Shown one piece after another: positions 55,390 through 64,000 of a DNA stretch of 64,000 nucleotides. The stretch covers positions 2,986,155 to 3,050,154 of the forward strand of contig NZ_CP042288.1 in NCBI RefSeq assembly GCF_022559625.1, given 5' to 3'. The notes under the pieces are model-generated. The model searched no databases. It had not been told where the DNA came from and was given only the letters and a program-made list of their open reading frames with translations. Within the stretch, counting starts at the first letter, position 1, and the number at the start of each line of letters is the position of its first letter. Position numbers and translations under genes: made by a program. Origin of the DNA: Aquisalinus flavus. GTDB taxonomy: Bacteria > Pseudomonadota > Alphaproteobacteria > Caulobacterales > Parvularculaceae.

Positions 55390-56388
55390 ATGGCAATTCT
55401 GTTGAGTGGCGCGGCGGGCTTCATCGGGTCTCACGTGGCGAGATGCTTGCTGGCGCGTGGCGAGACCGTCATCGGCATCGACAATCTCAACAGCTATTAT
55501 GATGTCTCCCTGAAACAGGCGCGGCTGTCACAGTTGATGGGCGATGAAAAGTTCACCTTCCACAAGATCGACATTGCCAACCGCCAGGCCCTGAAGACAC
55601 TGTTTGCCAAGACCCATATCGACCGCATCGTTCACCTCGCCGCCCAGGCCGGTGTGCGCTATTCGATCGAAAATCCGGATGTCTACGTGTCGTCCAACCT
55701 CCAGGGCCACGCCAACATGCTGGAGCTCGCACGCCGCAACCAGATCAGGCACATGGTCTATGCCTCCTCGTCATCGGTTTATGGCGGCAACACCAAGACA
55801 CCGTTCAGCGAGGACGACCTGACCGACGATCCGGTGTCCTTTTATGGTGCAACGAAGAAATCCAACGAATTGCTGTCCAACTCCTATGCCCATCTCTATC
55901 GCGTACCGCTGACGGGCCTGCGTTTCTTTACCGTCTACGGCCCGTGGGGCCGTCCCGATATGGCCTACTGGATTTTCACCGAGAAGATAACGTCCGGTCA
56001 GCCGCTGCGCATTTTCAACAAGGGCGATATGGGCCGCGACTTCACCTATATCGATGACATCGTCGACGGCGTTATCCGTGCGCTCGACCACTCGCCGGTC
56101 ATCACCACGGATGGCGTGCCGCACCGGGTCTACAATCTCGGTAATGACAGCCCGGAAGAGCTGATGACCATGGTCTCCATGATCGAGGAAAAACTCGGCA
56201 CCGCGGCGGTCAAAGTCTTCGAGGAAATGCAGAAGGGCGACGTGAAGCGCACATGGGCTGACATCAGCCGTGCACGGAAGGAGCTCGGTTACGATCCGAA
56301 GATCACACTGGAGCAGGGCCTGTCGAATTTTATCGATTGGTATGTCGGCACCTGGGAACAGGCTGGCCGGAAAACTGTTTCGCGATAG
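55390..56388 (+). CDS. NAD-dependent epimerase, UDP-glucuronate 4-epimerase-like
   Basis: This 332-residue SDR-superfamily enzyme has the NAD-binding start LLSGAAGFIGSHVARCLLAR (GxxGxxG), a catalytic triad with SSSSVYGG and YGATKKSNE (Tyr and Lys), and VYGPWGRPDMAYWIFTEKIT. The sequence IDNLNSYYDVSLKQARL and the HLAAQAGVRYSIENP block are typical of UDP-glucuronate 4-epimerases (LspL/Cap1J group), which make UDP-galacturonate for polysaccharides or LPS. No other sugar genes adjoin it. egtB starts 51 bp after it. Confidence 0.87.
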   Translation: MAILLSGAAGFIGSHVARCLLARGETVIGIDNLNSYYDVSLKQARLSQLMGDEKFTFHKIDIANRQALKTLFAKTHIDRIVHLAAQAGVRYSIENPDVYVSSNLQGHANMLELARRNQIRHMVYASSSSVYGGNTKTPFSEDDLTDDPVSFYGATKKSNELLSNSYAHLYRVPLTGLRFFTVYGPWGRPDMAYWIFTEKITSGQPLRIFNKGDMGRDFTYIDDIVDGVIRALDHSPVITTDGVPHRVYNLGNDSPEELMTMVSMIEEKLGTAAVKVFEEMQKGDVKRTWADISRARKELGYDPKITLEQGLSNFIDWYVGTWEQAGRKTVSR

Positions 56389-56439
56389 ATGGTTGTAGCG
56401 AGGGGATAGATTTGTCATGACTCCCTTCAGGGAGATATT

Positions 56440-57717
56440 GTGGCTGACTACCTGACAGCGCCGAAGACATCCTGTCTCAAGGAGAATTACCTGTCCGTCA
56501 GGGCTGTAACCCAGTCCTATGCTGCCCCTTTGTCCGATGCGGATGCGACGGTGCAGTCGATGGAGGATGCAAGCCCGGCGAAGTGGCACCTCGCGCATAC
56601 CAGCTGGTTCTTCGAGACCTTCCTGCTAAAGCCGATGCTGCCCGGCTACGAGGTTTTCGACGAGCGGTATAACTTCCTGTTCAATTCCTATTACGAGGCT
56701 GTCGGCAAACGCCATGCCCGCCCGCGCCGGGGCATGATCACCCGGCCGGCGCTCGACGAGGTGCTGGCCTATCGCGTCCATGTCGATGAAGCGATGGAGC
56801 GGCTGATCGATCAGGTCGACCCCGCCGGTTATGAAGACCTGTATTATCTTGGACTGAACCACGAAGAACAGCACCAGGAGCTGTTCCTGACCGATATCCT
56901 GCACCTGTTCGCCCAGAACCCGATCCGCCCGGCTTACCGCAATCCGTCGCCGATGGAGGTTTCCCGGCCCAGCGAGCCGCGGCTGACCTGGCACCGTTTC
57001 GATGGCGGCATCGTGAAACTCGGCCATGCCGGCGAGGGTTTCGCCTTCGACAGCGAAGGCCCTCAGCACGAGGCGCTGGTGCGCCCGTTCGAGATCGCCG
57101 GTCGCGCCGTGACCAGTGGCGAGTGGACCGCTTTCATCGAGGATGGCGGTTACCGCAACCCGATGCTGTGGTTGTCCGATGGCTGGGCCATCGTCAACGA
57201 GCGTGCCTGGAACGCACCTTTATACTGGGAAGAGACCGACAATGGCTGGTCGCTGATGACCCTGCGCGGATTCCAGCCGGTCGACCCGGACGCGCCGGTC
57301 AGCCATATCAGCTTCTACGAGGCCGATGCCTTTGCCAGCTGGGCGGCCGCCCAGTGGGATGGTGCCCGCCTGCCGAGCGAGCAGGAATGGGAAGTCGCCG
57401 CGGCCGAGATTCCCGTCGAGGGAAATTTCGCGGGGTCCCGACGATTGCGGCCCAAGCCCCAGACGGATGAGGGCCTGACCGGCCTCTATGGCGATGTCTG
57501 GGAATGGACATCCAGCCCGTTCACCCCCTATCCGGGCTTCAAGCCCGCCGGTGGGGCCGTCGGCGAGTATAATGGCAAGTTCATGAGCGGCCAGATGGTG
57601 CTGCGCGGCGGTTCCTGCGCCACGTCCGACGGGCATGTGCGCCGGAGCTATCGCAATTTCTTCCATCCGGACAAGCGCTGGCAATTTTCCGGCCTGCGCC
57701 TTGCCCGTGATCTGTAA
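56440..57717 (+). CDS. egtB: Ergothioneine biosynthesis sulfoxide synthase
   Basis: This 425-residue enzyme starts at GTG 56440, with CAGGGAG upstream. It is a non-haem iron enzyme that joins a thiol (gamma-glutamylcysteine or cysteine) to trimethylhistidine with O2. The N-terminal DinB-like domain has the iron ligands [14 protein letters not shown] and [16 protein letters not shown] (HxxxHxE). The FGE-sulfatase-like domain has [46 protein letters not shown] and [10 protein letters not shown]. It is followed 25 bp later by egtD, which makes its substrate. Confidence 0.95.
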   Translation: MADYLTAPKTSCLKENYLSVRAVTQSYAAPLSDADATVQSMEDASPAKWHLAHTSWFFETFLLKPMLPGYEVFDERYNFLFNSYYEAVGKRHARPRRGMITRPALDEVLAYRVHVDEAMERLIDQVDPAGYEDLYYLGLNHEEQHQELFLTDILHLFAQNPIRPAYRNPSPMEVSRPSEPRLTWHRFDGGIVKLGHAGEGFAFDSEGPQHEALVRPFEIAGRAVTSGEWTAFIEDGGYRNPMLWLSDGWAIVNERAWNAPLYWEETDNGWSLMTLRGFQPVDPDAPVSHISFYEADAFASWAAAQWDGARLPSEQEWEVAAAEIPVEGNFAGSRRLRPKPQTDEGLTGLYGDVWEWTSSPFTPYPGFKPAGGAVGEYNGKFMSGQMVLRGGSCATSDGHVRRSYRNFFHPDKRWQFSGLRLARDL

Positions 57718-57742
57718 CCTGAAAAAACGAAAGACTTAAGCT

Positions 57743-58690
57743 ATGCAGGCCGCTCGCAAGAAAGACATGCCGGATGACCCCTTCGCGCAGGACGTGCTGT
57801 CAGGGCTGACCGCGAAAGACAAATGGATATCCAGCAAGTGGCTCTACGATCAAGCCGGCTCGCAACTGTTCGAGGATATCACGCAGACGCGGGACTATTA
57901 CCCGACGCGAACCGAGGCGGCGATCTTCCGTACCATGATGGGTGACCTGGCTGACATCACCGGTACCGGCGGCGGTGTTGCCGAATACGGTTCGGGCGCC
58001 AGCGTCAAGACCCGCCTGCTGATCGAGGCGGTCAAGCCGCAGCTCTATGTGCCGCTCGATATTGCCGGCGAATTCATGGAAGAGGCGGTCGCCGAATTGA
58101 GCGAGGCCTATCCTGATCTCGCCATCGCGCCTGTCGTGGCTGACTTCACCCAGCCTGTGACCCTGCCGGATGCCTTCAACCGGCTGGAGCGGCGGCTCGG
58201 CTTCTTCCCCGGTTCGACCATCGGCAATTTCGAGGCCGGCAAGGCCGGCGAGTTTCTCGCCCGCGTGCACCGGACGCTGGGCGACGGTGCCTATTTCCTC
58301 GTCTGCGCCGACCTGGTCAAGGACCGCGACGTGCTGCGCCGCGCCTATGATGACAGTGACGGCGTCACGGCGGCTTTCAACCTCAATCTGCTGACCCGGT
58401 TCAACCGGGAACTTGGCGCCGATTTCGACGAGGCCGCCTTCCACCATGAAGCCGTGTGGAACGAGGAGCGTTCGCGCATCGAGATGCATCTTGTCTCCGA
58501 CAAGGACCAGAGCGTGCATATTGCCGGGCAGGAGATCGACTTTGCCAGCGGCGAGCACATCCATACCGAAAATTCCCACAAATATACGCCCGAGACGATG
58601 CGGGAGATGGCCGAGGGTGCCGGCTGGACGGTCGACAGGGTCTGGACCGACGCGCGCGACTGGTTTGGCGTTTTCCTGCTCAAGGCCTGA
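57743..58690 (+). CDS. egtD: L-histidine N(alpha)-methyltransferase
   Basis: The 315-residue SAM-dependent enzyme trimethylates histidine to hercynine, the first step of ergothioneine synthesis. Family marks are KWLYDQAGSQLFEDITQTRD, YYPTRTEAAIF, VAEYGSGASVKTRLLIEAVK (SAM site), LGFFPGSTIGNFEAGKAGEF and ENSHKYTPETMREMAEGAGW. It forms a minimal egtB-egtD pair. The egtC and egtE functions are not in the window, as in many bacteria. Confidence 0.96.
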   Translation: MQAARKKDMPDDPFAQDVLSGLTAKDKWISSKWLYDQAGSQLFEDITQTRDYYPTRTEAAIFRTMMGDLADITGTGGGVAEYGSGASVKTRLLIEAVKPQLYVPLDIAGEFMEEAVAELSEAYPDLAIAPVVADFTQPVTLPDAFNRLERRLGFFPGSTIGNFEAGKAGEFLARVHRTLGDGAYFLVCADLVKDRDVLRRAYDDSDGVTAAFNLNLLTRFNRELGADFDEAAFHHEAVWNEERSRIEMHLVSDKDQSVHIAGQEIDFASGEHIHTENSHKYTPETMREMAEGAGWTVDRVWTDARDWFGVFLLKA

Positions 58691-58779
58691 TCCCCCGTCA
58701 CGCCGCTGCGATTGTCTTTCCGGCGGAATGTTCCTACCCTTCCCCGTGAACGACGGGGCAGGAGATGGAGGGATGAGGC

Positions 58780-59925
58780 GTGCTGCGATCAATTCTGGCA
58801 AGCGGACTGGCCGCCTGGTTTTTCCTGGCGGGCCCGGTCATGGCTGAGGACGCGCCCGGAGCGGAAGGGACACTCGACCAGGCTCTCGCCCAGCCATTGG
58901 CCGAACGCTTCGCCCGGCTGGCGCTTGATTGCGTCCATCGCGAATTTCCTAACAAGATCGCCCATGTCTTCCAGGGCGATGAGGATGCCAAGACCCCGCG
59001 GGAGCTTTATCCCGCCTTCTATGGCTGTTTCGACTGGCATTCCTCCGTTCACGGCCACTGGCTGCTGACCCGTGTGCTGCGGACCTATCCTGACACGGCG
59101 CTGCGCGACGAGATCGTCGCTGCGCTGGACCAGAGCTTCACCCCGGAAAACATCGCCGGCGAAGTCGCCTATTTCGGCGGCGAGGGCCGCGCCAGTTTCG
59201 AGCGGCCCTACGGCCTTGCCTGGTTCCTGCAATTGATGACCGAGCTGCGCGAATGGGACGATCCGAAAGCACGCGAATGGGCCGATACGCTGGCGCCGCT
59301 GGAAGAGGCGGTGGTCGCGCGGATCACCGACTGGCTGCCCAAGCTCGCCTATCCGATCCGCCTTGGCACCCACAACCAGTCCGCCTTCGCCTTCGGCCTG
59401 TTCCTTGACTGGGCCGATGCGACGGGCAATGACGATGTCGCCGCACTGGTGCGCCGCAAGTCGATGGAATTTCACGAAAAGGACGTCAACTGCCCGCTCG
59501 CCTATGAGCCATCGGGGGAGGATTTCCTCTCGCCCTGCCTGATGGAGGCTGACCTGATGCGCCGGGTGATCGAGGGCGAGGCCTATGCAAGCTGGCTCGA
59601 TGCGTTCCTGCCGCAGATCCCGTTCGACGGGTCCGGCGGCTGGCTGGAACCCGGCATCGTCCTCGATCCGGCCGATGGCAAGCTCGTCCATCTCGACGGG
59701 GTCAACCTGTCGCGCGCCTGGGCGCTGGAGGGCATCGCTGCGGCGCTGCCACAGGGTGATGCGCGTATCCCGGCGCTGATCGCCGCAGCGGAGATTCACC
59801 GCGAGGCAGGGATCGCCTCTGTCAGTGCGGACCATTATGAAGGCAGCCACTGGCTTGCCAGCTTCGCCACCTATCTGGTGACGCGGCGGGGTATCAAGGG
59901 GGACGATAATGAGCGACAGGATTGA
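58780..59925 (+). CDS. DUF2891 exported protein
   Basis: This 381-residue protein starts at GTG 58780, with GGAGGGATGAGG upstream. The signal peptide ends at GPVMAE. The body is helical with DUF2891 marks: LYPAFYGCFDWHSSVHGHWL, ERPYGLAWFLQLMTELREWD, IRLGTHNQSAFAFGLFLDWA and ADHYEGSHWLASFATYLVTR. The conserved HxxVHxHW and Trp-rich motifs suggest an alpha/alpha-barrel like those of glycan-acting enzymes. The reaction is unknown. It overlaps the next gene by 17 bp and so belongs to the permease/pxpABC operon. Confidence 0.83.
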   Translation: MLRSILASGLAAWFFLAGPVMAEDAPGAEGTLDQALAQPLAERFARLALDCVHREFPNKIAHVFQGDEDAKTPRELYPAFYGCFDWHSSVHGHWLLTRVLRTYPDTALRDEIVAALDQSFTPENIAGEVAYFGGEGRASFERPYGLAWFLQLMTELREWDDPKAREWADTLAPLEEAVVARITDWLPKLAYPIRLGTHNQSAFAFGLFLDWADATGNDDVAALVRRKSMEFHEKDVNCPLAYEPSGEDFLSPCLMEADLMRRVIEGEAYASWLDAFLPQIPFDGSGGWLEPGIVLDPADGKLVHLDGVNLSRAWALEGIAAALPQGDARIPALIAAAEIHREAGIASVSADHYEGSHWLASFATYLVTRRGIKGDDNERQD

Positions 59926-61162
59926 AGAAGCGCCGCCTGCGGAGCAATCCGGCAAGAAGAACCGCAGTCTGCTCGGGCCCGGGGCCCTGGTCACGGCGGC
60001 GTTCATCGGACCGGGAACCGTTACCGCCTGTACTCTGGCTGGTGCCAATTTCGGCTATGCGCTGATCTGGGCGCTGGTATTCGCCACCGTTGCCACCATC
60101 ATCCTGCAGGAGATGGCGGCGCGTCTTGGCGTCGTTTCGCGCCAGGGCCTCGGCACGGCGCTGATGACGATGACCGACAATCCGGTGCTGCGCTGGCTCA
60201 TGGCCGGGCTGGTCCTTTCGGCCCTGTTCGTCGGGAATGCCGCCTATGAGGCGGGCAATTTGTCCGGCGCCGCGCTGGGCGTGCAGGCCGCGCTCGATGA
60301 CAAGCAGATCCCGTTCGAGATCACGATCGTCGCCATCGCCCTTGTCGCCGCGGTGCTGCTCGTCAGCGGGCACTATAAGCGGATCGAACGGGTGCTGATC
60401 GGCCTGGTCCTGGTCATGGCGGTCTGCTTCGTCGCGACGGCGGTGATCGTCCGGCCCGATCTCGGCGCGATCCTTTCCGGGATGAAGCCCTCCGTGCCGG
60501 ATGGCAGCCTGCTGACGGCGGTGGCGCTGATCGGAACGACCATCGTGCCCTATAATCTGTTCCTGCACGCGGCCGCGTCGCGCGAGCGCTGGGCCGATCC
60601 AACGAGTCTCGGCGCGGCGCGGGCCGATGTCGGCATCTCCATCGGCTTTGGCGGCCTGATCTCGATCCTGATCGTGTCGACCGCCGCCTCGGGCCTGTTT
60701 GCGACCGGGCTCGAGGTGGAAACGGCGGGCGACATGGCGCAGCAACTGGAGCCTGTCTTCGGCCCCCTTGCACAGGTGTTCATGGCTGCCGGCCTGTTCG
60801 CGGCGGGGCTGACCTCGGCGATCACCGCGCCGATGGCGACAGGCTATGCGGTCTCCGAAATCTTCGGCTGGAAGGGCGGCGTCTCCGGCAGCGGCTTCCG
60901 CCTGGTCGCGCTGACGGTCATCATCATCGGCGCGGTCGTCGGCTTTTTCGGTATCAAGCCGGTGAATGTCATCGTCTTCGCCCAGCTTGCCAACGGGCTG
61001 CTCTTGCCAATCATCGCCATTTTCCTGCTGGTCACGATGAACCGGAAGAAGCTTCTCGGCGTCCATACCAATGGCCTTGTCACGAACCTTCTGGGCGGTC
61101 TCGTTGTTCTCGTCTCGGTTGGCCTCGGGCTGAGATTGATCCTCCGGGTCCTGATGGGATAA
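59909..61162 (+). CDS. NRAMP-family-like permease linked to 5-oxoprolinase
   Basis: This 417-residue protein has 11 predicted membrane helices of the NRAMP/APC fold. The first helix reads AAFIGPGTVTACTLAGANFG, where true Mn/Fe NRAMPs have DPGN, so the metal-binding Asp and Asn are missing. Helix 6 has LIGTTIVPYNLFLHAAASRE, where metal transporters have a conserved MPH. It is therefore unlikely to carry Mn or Fe. B. subtilis has a similar gene (ycsG) beside its pxpA/pxpB/pxpC homologs. With pxpABC following 20 bp later, uptake of 5-oxoproline or a related amino acid is the best guess. Confidence 0.82.
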   Translation: MSDRIEEAPPAEQSGKKNRSLLGPGALVTAAFIGPGTVTACTLAGANFGYALIWALVFATVATIILQEMAARLGVVSRQGLGTALMTMTDNPVLRWLMAGLVLSALFVGNAAYEAGNLSGAALGVQAALDDKQIPFEITIVAIALVAAVLLVSGHYKRIERVLIGLVLVMAVCFVATAVIVRPDLGAILSGMKPSVPDGSLLTAVALIGTTIVPYNLFLHAAASRERWADPTSLGAARADVGISIGFGGLISILIVSTAASGLFATGLEVETAGDMAQQLEPVFGPLAQVFMAAGLFAAGLTSAITAPMATGYAVSEIFGWKGGVSGSGFRLVALTVIIIGAVVGFFGIKPVNVIVFAQLANGLLLPIIAIFLLVTMNRKKLLGVHTNGLVTNLLGGLVVLVSVGLGLRLILRVLMG

Positions 61163-61181
61163 ATTGTACTGACGGGATAGC

Positions 61182-61979
61182 ATGAGAGCAATCGACCTCA
61201 ACGCCGATCTTGGCGAATATCAGGATGGCGCGCAGCAGCAGATGGAGCGCGAGATTCTCGGCTGTGTCAGCAGCTGCAACATCGCCTGTGGCGGCCATAC
61301 GGGCGATGAGCTGACCATGCGCGAGACGCTGAAATCAGCGAGGGAAGCCGGCGTCAGGTGCGGGGCGCACCCTTCCTATCCTGACCGCGAGGGCTTCGGC
61401 CGCCGCGCGCTCGGGATCCAACCGGATGCGCTGCATGTCTCGCTGATTCAGCAGGTGCGCGATCTGCTGGCCATCGCGCGCGATCTCGATGTCAGCCTGG
61501 CTCATGTCAAGCCCCACGGCGCGCTCTACAATCATATTGCCGATGACCTCGACCTTGCCCGGCTGGTAGTCGGGGTGGTGAAAGACACCTCCTCGGCCAA
61601 TGGCCGCCCGCTGGCACTGGTCGGCCTGGCTGACAGCGCCGCGAAACAGGCTGCGGAAGAAGCCGGCCTGGCTTTCGTCGGTGAGGCCTTTGTCGACCGG
61701 CGCTATACCGCCGGTGGCCGGTTGCAGCCGCGCGATCAATCGGGGGCGGTGATCAAGGATGATCATGACCGTCTCACCCAGGCGCTGGCGATTGCTGCCG
61801 GCAAGCCGGTCACGACCTGTGATGGCAACACGATAACGCTGAACGCCCAGACGCTGTGCCTGCATGGCGACAGCCCGGGCGCGCTGGCGACGGCACGGGC
61901 GGTGCGCCAGGCGCTGAGCGAGCAGGGCTTCACCATCTGCCCGCCCAATGCTGACTTGCAGGACGGGATGCGGGATTGA
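61182..61979 (+). CDS. pxpA: 5-oxoprolinase subunit A (LamB/YcsF family)
   Basis: The protein has 265 residues. With PxpB and PxpC it forms the ATP-dependent 5-oxoprolinase that opens 5-oxoproline to glutamate. The start RAIDLNADLGEYQDGAQQQM and the SSCNIACGGHTGDELTM block are family marks, as are VSLAHVKPHGALYNHIADDL, VGEAFVDRRYTAGGRLQPRD and VTTCDGNTITLNAQTLCLHG with D-SPGAL after it. Its stop overlaps the pxpB TTG start, so translation is coupled. Confidence 0.95.
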   Translation: MRAIDLNADLGEYQDGAQQQMEREILGCVSSCNIACGGHTGDELTMRETLKSAREAGVRCGAHPSYPDREGFGRRALGIQPDALHVSLIQQVRDLLAIARDLDVSLAHVKPHGALYNHIADDLDLARLVVGVVKDTSSANGRPLALVGLADSAAKQAAEEAGLAFVGEAFVDRRYTAGGRLQPRDQSGAVIKDDHDRLTQALAIAAGKPVTTCDGNTITLNAQTLCLHGDSPGALATARAVRQALSEQGFTICPPNADLQDGMRD

Positions 61980-62665
61980 CGGATTTCACCGCAGGAAAGA
62001 TCAGCCATGGCGGCGATGACTGGCTCATCGCCCGCTATGATGCGCCCGACCCGGTCGCGCTGAGCGCCGCGTTGCAGGCGGCAGCCTCGCGCCTGCGCGA
62101 CGAGGGCGACTGGCTGGATATCGTGCCGGGCCTTGCCGAGCTGTGCGTGCGGTTCGATCCATTATGCGAAAACCCGAATGATGCCTTGGCGCGCTTCAGG
62201 ACCATTGCCGGGATGATACGCCCTGCTGATGTATGCGGGGATAAAGTGACCGACATTCCCGTCTGTTACGGCGGCGATTATGGGCCGGACCTCGAGGTGA
62301 GTGCGGACAGGCTGGGCCTGTCGCCGGATGAGCTGATCGCGCTGCACAGCGGGGAGTCATTCCTTGTACAGATGATGGGCTTTGCGCCCGGCTTTGCCTA
62401 TTGCGGCCAGACGCCGGCGGCATTGGCCATCGACCGGCTGCCTGAACCGCGCCGCCGGGTCGAGGCTGGCTCGATCGGCATTGCCGGACGGCAGACCTGC
62501 CTCTATTCGCTGGCCGGGCCGGGCGGCTGGCCGCTGATCGGGCGCACGCCGCTGACCCTGTTCGATCCGGGCCGCGATGAACCCTTTCTGTTGAAGGCGG
62601 GCCAACAGGTCCGCTTTCGCGCCATTGACGAAGCCGAGTTCGCCCGGCTGGCGGAGGCGGGCTGA
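61976..62665 (+). CDS. pxpB: 5-oxoprolinase subunit B
   Basis: This 229-residue protein belongs to the allophanate hydrolase subunit 1/KipI family. It starts at TTG 61976 within the pxpA stop (TTGA). Family marks are IPVCYGGDYGPDLEVSADRL, LHSGESFLVQMMGFAPGFAY, LPEPRRRVEAGSIGIAGRQT and YSLAGPGGWPLIGRTPLTLF. It forms a complex with PxpC. The stop shares one base with the pxpC start. Confidence 0.95.
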   Translation: MTDFTAGKISHGGDDWLIARYDAPDPVALSAALQAAASRLRDEGDWLDIVPGLAELCVRFDPLCENPNDALARFRTIAGMIRPADVCGDKVTDIPVCYGGDYGPDLEVSADRLGLSPDELIALHSGESFLVQMMGFAPGFAYCGQTPAALAIDRLPEPRRRVEAGSIGIAGRQTCLYSLAGPGGWPLIGRTPLTLFDPGRDEPFLLKAGQQVRFRAIDEAEFARLAEAG

Positions 62666-63603
62666 TGGCGCTGCGCATCGACAGGGCCGGGCTGGCGACC
62701 AGCCTGCAGGATGCGGGGCGCCGCGGTGTTGCCCATCTCGGCGTGCCGCCGGGCGGGGCGATGGATTGCCTGTCACTGGCGCTCGCCAACTGGCTCGTTG
62801 GCAAGGCGACCGGCGCGACGGCGGTGGAGATCACCCTGACTGGCGCCGCGATGACCTTCGAGGCGCGCATGGCCTTCGCGCTGGCCGGTGGCCGGGCCGA
62901 CATCACCCTCAACGGCCAGCCGGTGGCGATGTATGAGCAGCATCGCGCCAATCCGGGTGATGTGCTGGAGATCGGCGCGGTGCAGGCCGGGTGCCGGATC
63001 TATCTCGCTGTCTCGGACGCTCTGCAGGGGGACAAGATTTTTGGCTCGGCCTCGACGTACGCGTCCGGCGGCTTCGGCGGGCATCAGGGCCGGATGCTGG
63101 CCGATGGCGATGTGATCGCCACCGTCGGCCGGGAGGAGCCGGACAAGCGCGTTGCGCCTCAGAAGTTTCATCCCTTCCTCAACAAGGGCTGGGTGTTGCG
63201 TGCCGTGCCGGGACCGGAGGCGGGCCTGCTCGACAAGGCCTCGCGCGATACGCTGTTCACGGAAGCCTTCCGCGCCAGCCAAAGGGCGAGCCGTCAGGGG
63301 GCTGAGCTGGACAAGCCGGTCCTGACCCTGGGTGAAGCAGCGCGGATGCAGTCCGGGCCGGTCTTTCCGGGGACGGTGCAATGCCCGCCCTCGGGCAAGC
63401 CTTACCTGTTGATGGCCGACGCCCAGACGACCGGCGGCTATCCGCGCCTTGCCCAGGTGATCCGCGCCGACCGGCATCTGACGGGCCAGATCAAGCCCGG
63501 CGACACGGTGCGCTTCATGGCCGTGGAGCCGGAGGAGGCAACCCAGATTTTGCGCGAGAAGAACAGTCTATATGCAGAACTGTTCGGCGAGGATATCTTT
63601 TAG
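62665..63603 (+). CDS. pxpC: 5-oxoprolinase subunit C
   Basis: This 312-residue protein belongs to the allophanate hydrolase subunit 2/KipA family. Family marks are LRIDRAGLATSLQDAGRRGV, GVPPGGAMDCLSLALANWLV, ASTYASGGFGGHQGRMLADG and PYLLMADAQTTGGYPRLAQV. With PxpA and PxpB it hydrolyses 5-oxoproline using ATP. It is the last gene of the operon DUF2891-permease-pxpA-pxpB-pxpC. A palindromic repeat follows. Confidence 0.95.
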   Translation: MALRIDRAGLATSLQDAGRRGVAHLGVPPGGAMDCLSLALANWLVGKATGATAVEITLTGAAMTFEARMAFALAGGRADITLNGQPVAMYEQHRANPGDVLEIGAVQAGCRIYLAVSDALQGDKIFGSASTYASGGFGGHQGRMLADGDVIATVGREEPDKRVAPQKFHPFLNKGWVLRAVPGPEAGLLDKASRDTLFTEAFRASQRASRQGAELDKPVLTLGEAARMQSGPVFPGTVQCPPSGKPYLLMADAQTTGGYPRLAQVIRADRHLTGQIKPGDTVRFMAVEPEEATQILREKNSLYAELFGEDIF

Positions 63604-63611
63604 CTAACGCC

Positions 63612-63727
63612 CTCGTCCTTCGCGGCTTTCTGGCGAAAGCACCTCAGGATGAGGGCTTTGGTTTCTCGCCTCATCCTGAGGGTTGATTGGGTGTGGAACC
63701 AATCAACGCGCAGCAGCCCACGAAGGA
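63612..63727. repeat. Multi-arm palindromic repeat, type CCTCA/TGAGG, second copy
   Basis: Three nested or adjacent stems are perfect: TCCTTCG with CGAAGGA outside, CCTCAGGATGAGG (63642-63654) with CCTCATCCTGAGG (63669-63681), and GTTGATTGG with CCAATCAAC. It lies between the convergent pxpC and transporter genes and is related to 21262-21352. Confidence 0.82.
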
Positions 63728-64000
63728 TCATCCGAAAATCAGCGGTGCCACCAGCCAGACGACCAGCGTGATGATCGCGATGGCAAGCACGTTCAGCTTG
63801 AAGCCGATCATCGCCATGCGCGCGATGGGAATCTTGCCGGAGGCAAAGACGATGGCGTTCGGCCCGGTCGCGATCGGCAGCATGAAGGCACAGCTCGCCG
63901 CCATGCCGACGGGGGCGGCGAGCAGCAGCGGGTTCATGTCACCGCCTGCCGCAATCGCGCCGATCACCGGCAACAGCGCCGACGCGGTCGCGACATTGGA
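63728..64000 (-). CDS. SLC13/DASS-type transporter, C-terminal part (partial)
   Basis: The frame runs off the right edge. The visible end reads SNVATASALLPVIGAIAAGG, PVGMAASCAFMLPIATGPNA, IVFASGKIPIARMAMIGFKL and NVLAIAIITLVVWLV. The SNVATA and LPIATGPNAIVFASG blocks are the second substrate- and sodium-binding region of divalent anion:Na+ symporters (SLC13/CitM-DASS). It would import dicarboxylates or sulfate. The N-terminal part lies outside. Confidence 0.85.
   Translation of the reverse strand, partial: SNVATASALLPVIGAIAAGGDMNPLLLAAPVGMAASCAFMLPIATGPNAIVFASGKIPIARMAMIGFKLNVLAIAIITLVVWLVAPLIFG

Overview
The window is high-GC DNA (by eye above 60 percent G+C) with strong third-position GC bias. 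It carries standard alphaproteobacterial gene blocks: an atpHAGDC operon for F1 ATPase, def-fmt-truA, dapD with a HAD 5'-nucleotidase, priA, and nadD-rsfS-rlmH-envC-ctpA-DUF610-rppH. A TonB receptor/YfiR/hybrid-kinase operon, DUF1036, DUF1223 next to aconitase, and intergenic palindromes of the kinds common in this class fit a free-living aerobic alphaproteobacterium. Something near Hyphomonadales or Sphingomonadales is my inference. No rRNA, tRNA, CRISPR array, intact transposase or prophage was seen.

Left end (1-4.6 kb): the tail of a carotenoid oxygenase, then a decayed Rhs/YD-repeat island. It holds broken Rhs core pieces, one Rhs C-terminal tip of lower GC, an AT-rich two-helix membrane protein directly behind it (possible cognate immunity protein), and the C-terminal remnant of an MmeI/PglX-like DNA methyltransferase. 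Two copies of a ~100 bp palindromic repeat bracket the island, which also contains a DUF2141 lipoprotein and an unrecognised gene.

4.6-32 kb: a three-gene sensory operon (TonB receptor, YfiR, hybrid histidine kinase), acnA, DUF1223, mscL, lepA and a Rieske oxygenase follow. Next come two GT87 membrane glycosyltransferases beside a GtrB-type polyprenyl-phosphate glycosyltransferase, two different RmuC proteins facing each other, and def-fmt-truA. A minus-strand run contains a methyltransferase, a Pmp3 peptide, DUF4112, dapE and a membrane protein. DUF1328 follows it.

32-40 kb: priA, a DUF1036 protein, a HAD nucleotidase and dapD lead into a worn region at 37.3-39.4 kb. That region has a DUF559 gene between inverted palindromic repeats, about 420 nt of strongly structured sequence without a gene, an orphan coding fragment, and a gene that appears to be an in-frame deletion fusion of a LuxR-type regulator with a DUF4199-like protein.

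40-64 kb: atpHAGDC, two related small lipoproteins, rppH, and the DUF610/ctpA/envC/rlmH/rsfS/nadD run, which is interrupted by an opposite-strand AMP-binding ligase. Then come a UDP-glucuronate epimerase-like gene, egtB-egtD (ergothioneine), and a DUF2891 / NRAMP-like permease / pxpABC operon for 5-oxoproline use. The right edge cuts an SLC13-type transporter. I see no clearly new multi-gene system. The best leads are the Rhs tip/immunity pair, the structured stretch at 37.9-38.4 kb, and the DUF559-repeat cassette.
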